DNA from: Candidatus Cloacimonadota bacterium
Lineage (GTDB): Bacteria > Muiribacteriota > UBA6191 > JACPRK01
Direction of reading: 5' to 3'
Assembly: GCA_021772705.1 (NCBI GenBank)
Contig: JAJFLN010000485.1
Span: 1 to 22,552, forward strand
Length of the DNA stretch: 22,552 nt
The notes below the pieces were generated by a model, which ran no database searches, was not told the origin of the DNA, and was given only the letters and a program-made list of their open reading frames with translations. Positions within the stretch are counted from its first letter, which is position 1. Each line of letters begins with the position of its first letter. Shown piece by piece: positions 6,350 through 14,718 of this stretch. Both the position numbers and the translations under genes were made by a program.

Positions 6350-8242
6350 ATGAAGTACCGGCCGTGTAGGCGCGACATTGTGCTGTTTCTTGGAGTTCTG
6401 ACTCTGCTCATACACAGTGTCGTCGTTACTCCTCTCGTTACAGAGGATGCTTACATAACGTACCGTTTCGCCGCGAACGTAGCCCGAGGGGAGGGGCCCA
6501 CTTTCAACGCTGGAGAGAATGCTTATGAAGGATTCTCCAGCATGTTGTGGGTTCTCATGTTGGCTGTCGCGTTTCAATTGGTTCCGGACATGGTGACTGT
6601 ATCGCTGGTGCTCGGCGTGGCGTTACAGACGGTCGCTTTGGTGCTTCTCTGTTTTGCGGCCTGGCGACTTGGGGCTGGCGCGTGGCTTGCTGTGCTGTTC
6701 TTTGCTACAAACTCGTACTTGGTGCGGAACAGTTCAACGGGCATGGAAACCGCACTGGCGATGCTCTTGACCACCTGTATCGCGTGTGCATGGATATCGG
6801 AGGGCTCGGAGTTGGATGGAGATCCTTTGCGGACGTCATTGTGGTGTTGGCTGCTGAGCTTGGCTCGGGCCGAGGGTGCGAGCATCTTTCTGGCGATATC
6901 GTGCTTTCGTGTGTATTCGTACTGGAAGTTTAGGGAGAGGCTCTGGATCAACAGGTGGTTTTCCCCGTTTCTTGGACTGACAGCAATCGTAACCGTGGCA
7001 AAGGTCGCCGTCTTTGGCTCGATAGTGCCGAGCATTTACTACTCCAGGATTCTCGCTGCCCGTGGAGCGTTGTTTGATCGATTGATACCCGGTCTGGAGT
7101 ATGTGTGGTGGTCATTGTTGGCGAACCCGGTCGTCCTGTTAGGACTTGTTGGATTTGCAGTCGTATGGAGAGATCGTAGAGCTCAACGAATCGCAGTGGT
7201 ATCGTTTTCACACCTATTCGTGGTCATTCTTGCCGGAGGAGACGCACATTACATCGGCTTCAGCCGATTCATTGTTCCCATAAGTGGGTGCGTCGCTCTA
7301 CTGCTACAGTTGGAGTATCAGGCGCTAACGAGTTTCCGTCCGGAAACTCGTTCGCCCCGACCCTTCGACAAGCTCAGGAGAGGGGCCTCTGCCGCTCCGA
7401 CACTGGCCCTCGACAGGCTCGATCCGAACGGGTCGTCGGGAGTTTCCGGATGGGAACTAACGAAGAAGTTCTCGCCGATTGTCGTTGGCTCCGTATTGTG
7501 CGTTACAGTGGTGGCGGGGAACTCAATGGAGGTCGTGTTTCCAGGAAGGCACTGGCGCCCTCATGTAACGCCGCTGGCAGCGGCTGTCTCCAAGGGTCCG
7601 CAAGGTCTGGCTCGCTCCGTTGAGGGCGGGATTGATCACTTCCGGAATGGACTCGCCGATGCGTCGCGAAGATCGTTCTACGGCCGTGTTGCTCGACACC
7701 TTTCATTGACGCTCCCATGGGATGGCGAACTTGGCTGCAGCCAGGCAGGACAGATCGCCTACATTTGGCCTGGCAGGTTTCGAGACCTTGATGGTCTTGC
7801 AACACGTCCTCCATTCGATCGGGAGGGACTTCGAGGAAGCGGTTTCAGACCACGGTGGTATCTGTTGGGCAGTTCTGAGTTCCGTGACTTGGGTAAGTGG
7901 CTGATAGGGCGCTTCGACTATACCGTGGAGCGCGTCTACCTGCTCGTGGACCGGGCGAGGCCAGGAGAGTGGCGTGAGTTGATACTGCTCGAAGACCTGT
8001 TCCAACCGACAGCGAAGCCTGCCACAGAGCGGGGGGGCAGGAAGAGAACCGAGTGGAAGGAGCTGCCCGAGAGTCGCGTTGTTCTCTTCTCCGGTACCGG
8101 GGAAACTGGCCCGGTGTACGATGGTGTACGGGGGCGTGTGCATGACGGACAGGTAAGCACGCTCGATCGCGCATCGTTGCATCAGGCGGTGCAGAATTGG
8201 GCTGTCATCGAACGGATAGTGTCGGCGCCAACAAAGCGATAG
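6350..8242 (+). CDS. GT-C family integral membrane glycosyltransferase
   Basis: The 630-residue protein begins with a transmembrane helix (about 10-30), then an extracytoplasmic loop with the acidic pair E32-D33 in EDAYITYRFA. This is followed by GEGPTFNAGE and YEGFSSMLW, the pattern of bacterial GT-C transferases related to mycobacterial arabinofuranosyl- and PMT-like enzymes. These use lipid-linked sugars at the outer face of the inner membrane. About ten hydrophobic segments follow up to residue 392, including GGDAHYIGFSRFIVP (296-310), a family-like loop. The rest (about 400-630) is a soluble domain. A strong AAGGAGA precedes the ATG. Residues 328-371 come from a 132-bp repeat insertion that keeps the frame; they lie between hydrophobic segments, so the enzyme may still fold. 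Acceptor and donor are unknown. No neighbouring gene shares its transcript. Confidence 0.85.
   Translation: MKYRPCRRDIVLFLGVLTLLIHSVVVTPLVTEDAYITYRFAANVARGEGPTFNAGENAYEGFSSMLWVLMLAVAFQLVPDMVTVSLVLGVALQTVALVLLCFAAWRLGAGAWLAVLFFATNSYLVRNSSTGMETALAMLLTTCIACAWISEGSELDGDPLRTSLWCWLLSLARAEGASIFLAISCFRVYSYWKFRERLWINRWFSPFLGLTAIVTVAKVAVFGSIVPSIYYSRILAARGALFDRLIPGLEYVWWSLLANPVVLLGLVGFAVVWRDRRAQRIAVVSFSHLFVVILAGGDAHYIGFSRFIVPISGCVALLLQLEYQALTSFRPETRSPRPFDKLRRGASAAPTLALDRLDPNGSSGVSGWELTKKFSPIVVGSVLCVTVVAGNSMEVVFPGRHWRPHVTPLAAAVSKGPQGLARSVEGGIDHFRNGLADASRRSFYGRVARHLSLTLPWDGELGCSQAGQIAYIWPGRFRDLDGLATRPPFDREGLRGSGFRPRWYLLGSSEFRDLGKWLIGRFDYTVERVYLLVDRARPGEWRELILLEDLFQPTAKPATERGGRKRTEWKELPESRVVLFSGTGETGPVYDGVRGRVHDGQVSTLDRASLHQAVQNWAVIERIVSAPTKR
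7332..7463 (+). mobile_element. 132-bp in-frame repeat insertion with 7-bp flanking direct repeat
   Basis: The heptamer CTAACGA occurs at 7325-7331 and again at 7457-7463, exactly 132 bases (44 codons) apart and in the same codon phase. Removing one unit gives YQALTKKFSPIVV, a smooth join. The insert begins with a 12-bp-arm hairpin (7327-7352, loop TC) that uses the left target bases, ends with the related AGTTTCCGGATGGGAACT, and contains CCTTCGACAAGCTCAGGA (7362-7379) and a degenerate second copy (7407-7420). The same core occurs at 22457-22474 inside another inverted-repeat element. The layout fits a small non-autonomous element with a 7-bp target duplication. Confidence 0.7.
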
Positions 8243-8492
8243 TCGAGGCGCCAGTGACGCTGCGAGGTCTGGAGGTGGCGACCAATGACGAGCGGCGCAT
8301 CCGGGTTCACGAGTGTCTCCGGTGCAGAGATCCGGTAAAGCCCCCGCCGTCATGCCGCCAGGCGATAAACGGACGTTCACATTTGGGGCATTCTCGGAAA
8401 CTCGCTCTACCTTGAACAAGCGTTGTCATGCCTCACTACGTCCGCGCTAGACAGAAATCCGCCAATTCATACAAGCTTAGGCTAGCTAATCC
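8243..8492. other. Intergenic segment after the GT-C gene
   Basis: No gene, terminator or clear repeat was recognised in these 250 bases. Open frames on the minus strand run back into the GT-C gene and look like shadows of it. Confidence 0.5.
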
Positions 8493-8958
8493 CAATGCCC
8501 ATGAATTAGTGGAAGGAATGTTTGAAAACGAGGGCTCCGCCCTCGAACTCCCGCCAGGGGCCATTGGCCCCTGGACCCCGATGAACAGGTCGAGCTCTCG
8601 TATGTCATTCAAGTGTTCATCAGCACTCTCAGTCAGGGACTCCGGCCAAAACAAGGTACTCGCAGGGCCGTCCAGCATGAATGCCATCGTAATCCGGCGC
8701 AGTTCCATGAACGCAATCGGTTGTGGGTGCGAAGTTTCACGACCTCGACCGTACCCCGATATGCGTTCAGGGCATGACGGCGTCCGTTTCAGATTGCGTA
8801 GCCGCGCATAAGCCTCAAACGGCATTTGTACAAAGGGGTTGCGGCTGTTTTACCGTGGGCATGCGGAGCAGTTGGCCGGAGTTCCTGTCAGTCGCACCAG
8901 TCCAATTGGGGGTTTGGGGGAGCTGGCTCCCCCAACGAGGTGTGGGGCAGAGCCCCAC
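8493..8958 (+). mobile_element. Hairpin-bounded MITE-like element
   Basis: The left border is set by the 34-base repeat shared with window bases 1-34. Two perfect hairpins follow: 8529-8545 (7-bp arms, CGAGGGC) and 8554-8574 (9-bp arms, CCAGGGGCC). At the other side two more perfect hairpins lie in mirror order: 8914-8935 (10-bp arms, TTGGGGGAGC) and 8942-8958 (7-bp arms, GTGGGGC). The enclosed sequence holds the right arm of the diverged inverted repeat. No transposase is encoded. The right border is uncertain, as only the left one is confirmed by a second copy. Confidence 0.5.
8604..8897 (+). repeat. Right arm of a diverged inverted repeat flanking the GT-C gene
   Basis: This segment aligns with the minus strand of 5962-6275 (see that entry). 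Anchors are GTCAGG at 8632 against 6231 and TTCCTGTC at 8882 against about 5982. Frames equivalent to the open minus-strand frame of the left arm contain stops here. The arm lies between the two hairpin pairs of the element at 8493-8958. Confidence 0.6.
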
Positions 8959-9241
8959 TACAACAAAATCCATCTTATCTCACCGGCATTGCAGCTAATC
9001 CTAGACACCCCTCTTCCAGAAAGAAACAGCATGTCGAATCTTGCGAATGGCTGTCTACACATTCATGAAAAGCGGGGGGCTTTTCCCGATCTCTCCGGTG
9101 GTGAGAAAGCTCTGCACAGAGGCTCCCCGTCACCTCCCTGAGATGCAAAGAAATCCGGTCAGACAAGCCGCTAGAACCATGATGACTACTGGCCTACGCC
9201 GGGTTCATGCGTCAGCTCTGAAGCCAGTTCCGTAGTCTTTC
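8959..9241. other. Intergenic segment before the long palindrome
   Basis: No gene is supported. A simple hairpin with 7-bp arms (GAAAAGC / GCTTTTC, 9067-9085) is visible, without a T-run. Nothing else was recognised. Confidence 0.5.
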
Positions 9242-9298
9242 TGATCGGGGACACACGACTGGACCCAGTTTCCTGGGGTAGTCGTGTGTCCCCGATCA
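9242..9298. repeat. REP-like perfect palindrome, possible bidirectional transcription barrier
   Basis: Arms 9242-9260 and 9280-9298 are perfect 19-base inverted repeats (core GGGGACACACGACT). The 19-base centre can also pair in part (ACCCA / TGGGGT). It lies 2 bases beyond the TAA of the 1805-residue gene. No T-run follows, but such a stem could stop transcription or protect the mRNA 3' end. A half copy lies at 3779-3809, so it belongs to a dispersed family similar to palindromes mobilised by RAYT/TnpA-REP transposases; none is encoded here. Confidence 0.75.
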
Positions 9299-9300
9299 TA

Positions 9301-12300
9301 TTACCGGTTTCTGCGATCGCTGTCGCCGATGACCCGGTAGTCGGCATCGTGGGCGACCACATCGATGTGAAGGGTGACTTCCCGCTGATTGCCTGCCAGA
9401 TCAGTGGCGGTGACGTGGATGGTGTCGGTTTCGCCGGCGCTGGGATAGTAGTGGGTTCCCATCTGGGCTGCGGCACCGCCGGTGTTGATGCCCGTGGAGC
9501 CGATGTCCTTCAGGGTTCTGGGGAAGTGGGTCTGGGCAGTGCCCTCCACGCCCTCGATGGACAGGCGGATGTTCTGGGCTGTACTGCCGTTGTCGGCGGC
9601 TTTGGCAGTGATGCGGAAGCGGACGTCTTCCTCGACGCGGTAGTTGAAGCTGGCTCCCGGATCGGCCCAGCCGGAGGGGTCCCGGAAGTCCATGATGGTC
9701 GCCTGAGGCATCTGTCCTGCCGAAGCGGAGGGGTAGACCAGCCCGTTGGGCCTGGCTTCCGATGGGTAGCCTACATAGACACCTCTGTTGTCGGCGGAAG
9801 CCTTGAAGACTTGCCACTCACTGGTGATGTCGATAGGGGTGGTACCCCAGTCCCTGCCGAAGTCCTTGAATGCGGCGAAGTAGACCGGGACGCCGGTCTT
9901 GAAGTCGACCAGCTCGATCAGCAGGTTCGGGGGGTCCACATCATTGACCAGAGCGCCACCAACCTGGGTCGGGCCGGAGCTGCGATTGGCCGTTACGCCC
10001 CAGGCAGAGTTGATGTAGTTGCTCCGGTCCTTACCTTCGCCACCCATCTTAACCAGCAGGTTCTGTCGATCCTCCATGAAGATCGGCATAGGCATCTCCA
10101 TGTCCATGAACTCCCACTGGGCAACGCGATAGGCCTCGGCGGCCTGATCGAGGGCCTTGGCATCGGTGACGTTGACGTGGTCAGTTCGGGCCCAGTAGCT
10201 GATGTTGGAAAACAGCTTGCTGTGAGAACTGGTGGAGTTGTAGGCCGGTGCGGAGGCGCCGGTGATGTTGTCGAAGTGGACTCCGTAGGTGAAGGGTCCC
10301 CAGGTCTTGATCTTGTTCGTTCCGTACACGTAGGAGGACTGGTTTGGCAGCGAGTTGGGGCTCGGATCGACCACGGTGCTGCCGAAGTCGTTCGCTGACA
10401 GGTTGAACGTGTTTCCCGTGTGAGAGATGTCCCAGCCGAACCTGTCACCCGTGTCCTTCAGGCCCACGCCACCGTGGGTTGAATCCCGGTTCCGGACGTC
10501 GTCGCCCACCTCGTAATGGAATGCGACCAGTCGCGGCCATTCGTTCGTCTGGGAGGCGCCGTTCCAGATGTCCCAGTGCAGGTAGGGATTGTTGTCCACC
10601 ACGTAGACCCGATAGATGTCATCCACGTTCTGCAGAGGGAGGCCCTTGCCGGAGGTAACCTGGGAGGTGTCGTCGAACTCCATCAGGACTGTTGAGCCTG
10701 GCTTCTGGGGGTCGAAGGTCCCGTCCATGCCCTGTGCGCTGACCCAGGGATCGGTCGTGTCCAGGACGATGGTCTCCCAGTAGTCGTCGCCGTCCTCTGT
10801 CGCCGGGTCCGCGTTGGCGATCTGAGGCTTGTCGAAGTACGTCGCTCCGTTGCGGCTCTTCTTGTAGAAGCCGTACCAGTCTCCGGGCTCGTTGACCAGA
10901 TCGTAGTAGACGGTCCTGCCGTCATGAGTTCGCCGTGGCTGGTCATTGTTGACCCACTTCACCCGGGGATACTTGAGACGGCAGGCGAGCTGGATCGCCG
11001 ACGGGTCGGTCGGTACATCGAAGGAGGCTCGCAGGTGCTGGGGCAGCACGACGGACTTCGATGCCGTGCCGAGCGCGAGCTGGGTCACCAGTTCCTGGGT
11101 GATGAGGGGAACCCTGATCCGGACGGTCCGGGGGAACACGGTGTTGGATGAGGGAAGCACTTCCAGCACATTGGATTGATTCGCGCCCAGGATGGCCTTT
11201 CTGAGGTTGGCGGGACTGCTGGGGCCGGACCCGGTGACCTTGGTCAGTTTCTGCAGGTCCCAGACCTCAGCCAGGGTACCGGAGGCGATGACAGCGCCCA
11301 TTCCGGCGGGCAGGAGCTTGCTCGGATCGTCGGGATCCGTCACCTTCAGGAACCACTCGTAGGTGATGGCCTCGAAGTCCTCCCGTTTCAGCTCATCTTT
11401 CCGTGTGCCGAAGTCGCTGACTCCGTCCCGGACGGCGATCCAGTCCTGCTCCGAGAGGCTCGCTGGATCCACCTTCGGGTAGAGGTACTGACCCACGCCG
11501 TGATACTTGACCATGTCCTTGGGCGGGGGGACTCCGTCGTAGTAGTCATAATCGATACCGGCGTAAAACCGGAGGTAGGCCTCGGCGTACCAGTTGTTGC
11601 TGGCCGTCGCGGTGGTCACGTCCTCCGGGACCATGGAGGGACCCTTGCCTTCGATGTCCCAGACGTACTGCTTCGACAGAGGCGTCTTCGCTTCTACGCG
11701 AAGGACCTCCTTCCGAGGGACGATGTAGACGTAGTTGGCCTCGTTCTTTCGCGAGGCGTTGGGTCCATACTGACCCTCCGTGACGTCATCGGCCGTGTTG
11801 GCGAAGGTCAGTCCGCTGGTGTCGAAGTATTTGCCCCGGATCTGGAGCTCTATCTCGTATTCACCAGGGTCCCGGAAGCGGAACTTGTCCAACGGATTGC
11901 TGCCGGCATCGTTGAAGGCAACCACTGGCCGAGCGCCGGTCCAGTTGGCGCCGCCTATGGTGCGCCAGCCGTAGGAGCTTCCCTCGGGATCACCGGTGGT
12001 GAGAGTGACAGTGGTCGAAGGGAAGACGACGCCGTTGTTGCTCTGGCTGGCCTTCACTCGCTTGCCGTTGTGCCAGCTCGACTTCAAGGGTTCCGATACG
12101 GCACGGACAATCCAGCGCCACTTGAACTCGTCCTTGTACATCGTGTCTCCGACGAACCCTCTCACGCCGTCACCGTCATCGGTGTCGGTGGAGCCCGAGT
12201 AGCCGGCGCCGATGTAGTTGGTGTTCATGTTTCCATAGGGGCCAGCGAAGACCCCGTTCCAGACGGGCGTGTTCTCCATCTTGAACGAGGGGGAAGAATC

Positions 12301-14718
12301 CTCCGCGTACATCCAGTCCGAGCCGGAGAGCGCGGCGACGTCAACGACGGCGAACTTGATCTTGGTCTCGGGCGGGTCGGTCAGCTTGATCGTGTCGGCG
12401 TCGAACTCGTACTCCACCTTTCCGCCCGTGGCGGCCAGGTCGAGGATCGGCGGCTCATCGGCCTTGTAACTGAAGGCAGAATCCTGCGGACCCTTGTAAG
12501 CTGTGCGGCTCCAGACCTGATAGTCCAGGACCAGTCCGCCGCGCTCGATGGACTTCTGTCTCGCATCGAGGATCCGGGACGAGTCCGATTCCTGCACATT
12601 CACGGCGTGGAGGCCGAACTGCTGAGTCTGACGGTAGAAGAAGGTCCGGGCGATGGTGCCCTTGTAGGTGGTGACTGTCTTGGTCCGTTTGGTGATCGTC
12701 ACCTTTTCGGTGAGGTTGAAGGAGCCCTGGATCACGAGACTGGCCGGGGTGGCCACGTTCTGGACGCAGCCAGAGGTCTCATGGGATGTCTTGATGCTGA
12801 CCGAGACGGTCTCTTCCTTCTGGCTGGTCGAAGTCTGCACGTCCGGGAAGGTCTGGGTACTCTCGGTCTTCTTGACCGCGGGCAGGCAGACCTGATGGCT
12901 CCCCAGGTTGTTCTTGTAGCCGATGAGTTCGAACTCCGCCGGAGGGTCGGCTGTCAGGAGTTTGTTCTGCAGGTTGACGGAGCTTCCGGAGTTCTGGGCG
13001 GCCGTCACGGTGAGCTTCATGTTCTCCTGACTCGTGACGGGGGATCCCTGCTGGACAGTCGTACCGCTGGCATCCCTGAACTCCGTGCGCTTCGTGGTCT
13101 TCACGTTCGCCGGAACCTGGATGGTCCTGGGCACGTTGAGGGGGCTGCTCGGTAGGCTGAACTGGAGCGGTGCCGGAGCGTAGGTGAAGATCTTGGTGGT
13201 GATCTCCACCACTTCTGTCGTGACGGTCTGCTGGCCGCCGGGAAGCTCGAGGAGGGCATCTTCGTACTTGAATGGCCCAGGCGCCGATTCATCTGTGGTC
13301 AGAATGGGGTTGTTGACGTTGATGCCCTCGAAAGCGGGGGATACGTTGCCATCGGTGGGGCTCTTCTCCTCGATGAAGTAGTACATGTTGCCCCGGCCAT
13401 CGGAGGTGATCACCTTCACGTCGGTTCCCAGGTTTGTAATCTTTCCCGTGATCTTGGCGCCGCCGACCTCGTTACGGTCCTCCCAGTCGACCCGGCCGCC
13501 GGACTGCTTGTAACCGTAAAGGGTGGCCCCATCGCGGAAGAACTTGCCGCTGACCGAGAACTGCTGCGCCGGCAGCTCGCTCTTGTAGACGTAATCCGTA
13601 GCGCTGCTCTTGGAAGCGACGCCGAAGGTCTCGACCTGGCCGCTGGTCCGGAGGCCGTGGCTTTCGATCACGTCGGCGGCGTCGACGCCTTCGGTCACCC
13701 AGACGCTGCCGTTCAGCTTGTACTTCAAGACCTTCGCCGAATCAGCCGAGGCCTGGATGCCGTAGACCCGTTGGGAGGCGGCGGTCAGGCCCTCGCTGGA
13801 GAAGACGATCTTGGCGGGAACCTTCAGGGTGCTTGCCACGTCTTTGCTGCCGACGGAGGCGAGACATCGGTCACCGCAGGAGCTGAAGAACTCCAGAGCA
13901 TAGCCCGTCTTCAGACTGCTGGTGATGGGGTTGCCCAGGGCACCCAGTGCATTGAGGAAGCTGTTCGACAGACCAGGCTGGGGAAATGTGTTGAAGTCGG
14001 GGCTCGAGATCCAGCTCTTGATCTGGAAGAGATTAGCCTCGTACCAGCCCGACTTGGCTCTCGCGTTGTTGCGGCCGCTGCGGCCGTGGCGGTCGCGACC
14101 GATGACGTCAGACAGATACCACTGGTCGAGGCCCGTCAGGACGTTGCTGTATTCCCGGTTGCTGCCGTTGGCCATCCACTCCCGGAAGTTATGGTCGGCG
14201 TGAACGCCGGTGCGCTGGGCGTTGTGGCCGATGTTGTGGGCGGCGGGGACGTAGTCCCAGCTCGGGTCCGGCGTGGCGAAGCCCCTGGAACCGGGGGAGG
14301 TAGCCTGGGCCTGGGGAGCGCCCAGGTTCACCACGTTCAGGGCTCCTGTGGACTTGTGAATCGCCAGGAGCTGGCCCGCACCGACAGAGGGAGTCAAGGA
14401 AGACAGGTCCTTCCGGCCTCCGGTGCCGCTGTCTTCCAGCACCGTAACTCGGGCGAACTTGTCGACGGCCAGGCCGTTGGAAGCGCCAACGGCGAAGAGC
14501 TTCTGACTGAGCCGCAGGTAGTTCAGGTCCGATGGGCGAAACTTGTAGACGCCGCCGACACCGGTACGCTTGTCCTTGATCCGCAGGTAGACGTCACCGG
14601 ATCGAGCTGCGATTGCGGTGACCAGCGCCGGGTCACCGGGGCTCAGGAATGCCATGGCCGAGCCGGCTGTCATCAGGGCGACGGATCCCAGGGCGATGAG
14701 TCTTTTCATGCTCCTCAT
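9301..14718 (-). CDS. Giant exported protein of unknown function, 1805 residues
   Basis: The protein starts with a clear Sec signal peptide: MKRLIALG, a hydrophobic core and an Ala-rich AGSAMA cleavage region at about residue 23. No family was recognised. Residues about 25-140 look like repeated beta-strands; 140-260 is polar and rich in His, Asn and Trp; about 500-730 is rich in Thr, Ser and Val and strand-like; the last 200 residues contain Ig-like segments such as DTIHVTATDLAGNQ. There is no sorting motif, C-terminal transmembrane helix or obvious catalytic motif. An acidic DTDDGDGVRG stretch could bind Ca2+. The ATG at 14718 overlaps the upstream stop (ATGA, 14715-14718); the ATG at 14709 (MKRLIAL) has better-spaced AAGGA and may be the true start. 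It is coupled to the coiled-coil gene before it. A surface or outer-membrane-associated role is inferred only from export and neighbours. Confidence 0.85.
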   Translation of the reverse strand: MRSMKRLIALGSVALMTAGSAMAFLSPGDPALVTAIAARSGDVYLRIKDKRTGVGGVYKFRPSDLNYLRLSQKLFAVGASNGLAVDKFARVTVLEDSGTGGRKDLSSLTPSVGAGQLLAIHKSTGALNVVNLGAPQAQATSPGSRGFATPDPSWDYVPAAHNIGHNAQRTGVHADHNFREWMANGSNREYSNVLTGLDQWYLSDVIGRDRHGRSGRNNARAKSGWYEANLFQIKSWISSPDFNTFPQPGLSNSFLNALGALGNPITSSLKTGYALEFFSSCGDRCLASVGSKDVASTLKVPAKIVFSSEGLTAASQRVYGIQASADSAKVLKYKLNGSVWVTEGVDAADVIESHGLRTSGQVETFGVASKSSATDYVYKSELPAQQFSVSGKFFRDGATLYGYKQSGGRVDWEDRNEVGGAKITGKITNLGTDVKVITSDGRGNMYYFIEEKSPTDGNVSPAFEGINVNNPILTTDESAPGPFKYEDALLELPGGQQTVTTEVVEITTKIFTYAPAPLQFSLPSSPLNVPRTIQVPANVKTTKRTEFRDASGTTVQQGSPVTSQENMKLTVTAAQNSGSSVNLQNKLLTADPPAEFELIGYKNNLGSHQVCLPAVKKTESTQTFPDVQTSTSQKEETVSVSIKTSHETSGCVQNVATPASLVIQGSFNLTEKVTITKRTKTVTTYKGTIARTFFYRQTQQFGLHAVNVQESDSSRILDARQKSIERGGLVLDYQVWSRTAYKGPQDSAFSYKADEPPILDLAATGGKVEYEFDADTIKLTDPPETKIKFAVVDVAALSGSDWMYAEDSSPSFKMENTPVWNGVFAGPYGNMNTNYIGAGYSGSTDTDDGDGVRGFVGDTMYKDEFKWRWIVRAVSEPLKSSWHNGKRVKASQSNNGVVFPSTTVTLTTGDPEGSSYGWRTIGGANWTGARPVVAFNDAGSNPLDKFRFRDPGEYEIELQIRGKYFDTSGLTFANTADDVTEGQYGPNASRKNEANYVYIVPRKEVLRVEAKTPLSKQYVWDIEGKGPSMVPEDVTTATASNNWYAEAYLRFYAGIDYDYYDGVPPPKDMVKYHGVGQYLYPKVDPASLSEQDWIAVRDGVSDFGTRKDELKREDFEAITYEWFLKVTDPDDPSKLLPAGMGAVIASGTLAEVWDLQKLTKVTGSGPSSPANLRKAILGANQSNVLEVLPSSNTVFPRTVRIRVPLITQELVTQLALGTASKSVVLPQHLRASFDVPTDPSAIQLACRLKYPRVKWVNNDQPRRTHDGRTVYYDLVNEPGDWYGFYKKSRNGATYFDKPQIANADPATEDGDDYWETIVLDTTDPWVSAQGMDGTFDPQKPGSTVLMEFDDTSQVTSGKGLPLQNVDDIYRVYVVDNNPYLHWDIWNGASQTNEWPRLVAFHYEVGDDVRNRDSTHGGVGLKDTGDRFGWDISHTGNTFNLSANDFGSTVVDPSPNSLPNQSSYVYGTNKIKTWGPFTYGVHFDNITGASAPAYNSTSSHSKLFSNISYWARTDHVNVTDAKALDQAAEAYRVAQWEFMDMEMPMPIFMEDRQNLLVKMGGEGKDRSNYINSAWGVTANRSSGPTQVGGALVNDVDPPNLLIELVDFKTGVPVYFAAFKDFGRDWGTTPIDITSEWQVFKASADNRGVYVGYPSEARPNGLVYPSASAGQMPQATIMDFRDPSGWADPGASFNYRVEEDVRFRITAKAADNGSTAQNIRLSIEGVEGTAQTHFPRTLKDIGSTGINTGGAAAQMGTHYYPSAGETDTIHVTATDLAGNQREVTLHIDVVAHDADYRVIGDSDRRNR

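Noticed and set aside
5969..6577. Minus-strand open frame of 202 codons
   Set aside because: Its first third is antisense to the GT-C gene. The rest covers the diverged repeat, whose second copy has stops in the equivalent frame, so it was recorded as a repeat instead.
6350..8242. Lower G+C content of the GT-C gene as proof of transfer
   Set aside because: Hand counts of single lines give about 54% here and 67% in part of the radical SAM-GT2 gene, but other lines of that gene fall to 47%, so the contrast is not established without a full count.
8436..8825. Minus-strand open frame of 129 codons
   Set aside because: It runs through two perfect hairpins and the repeat border, with no ribosome site or domain.
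5131..9094. Shared 15-mer CTTTTCCCGATCTCT at 5131 and 9080
   Set aside because: A single 15-base match in 22 kb is near chance expectation and the flanks do not align beyond a few bases.
9286..10398. Plus-strand open frame of 370 codons at the end of the giant gene
   Set aside because: Low-complexity Val/Gly/Asp composition typical of an antisense shadow; it begins inside the palindrome.
11176..13155. Long open frame (659 codons) on the plus strand
   Set aside because: It lies fully antisense to the 1805-residue gene, its translation is Val/Gly/Asp/Arg-rich without domains, and it mirrors codon bias of the opposite strand.
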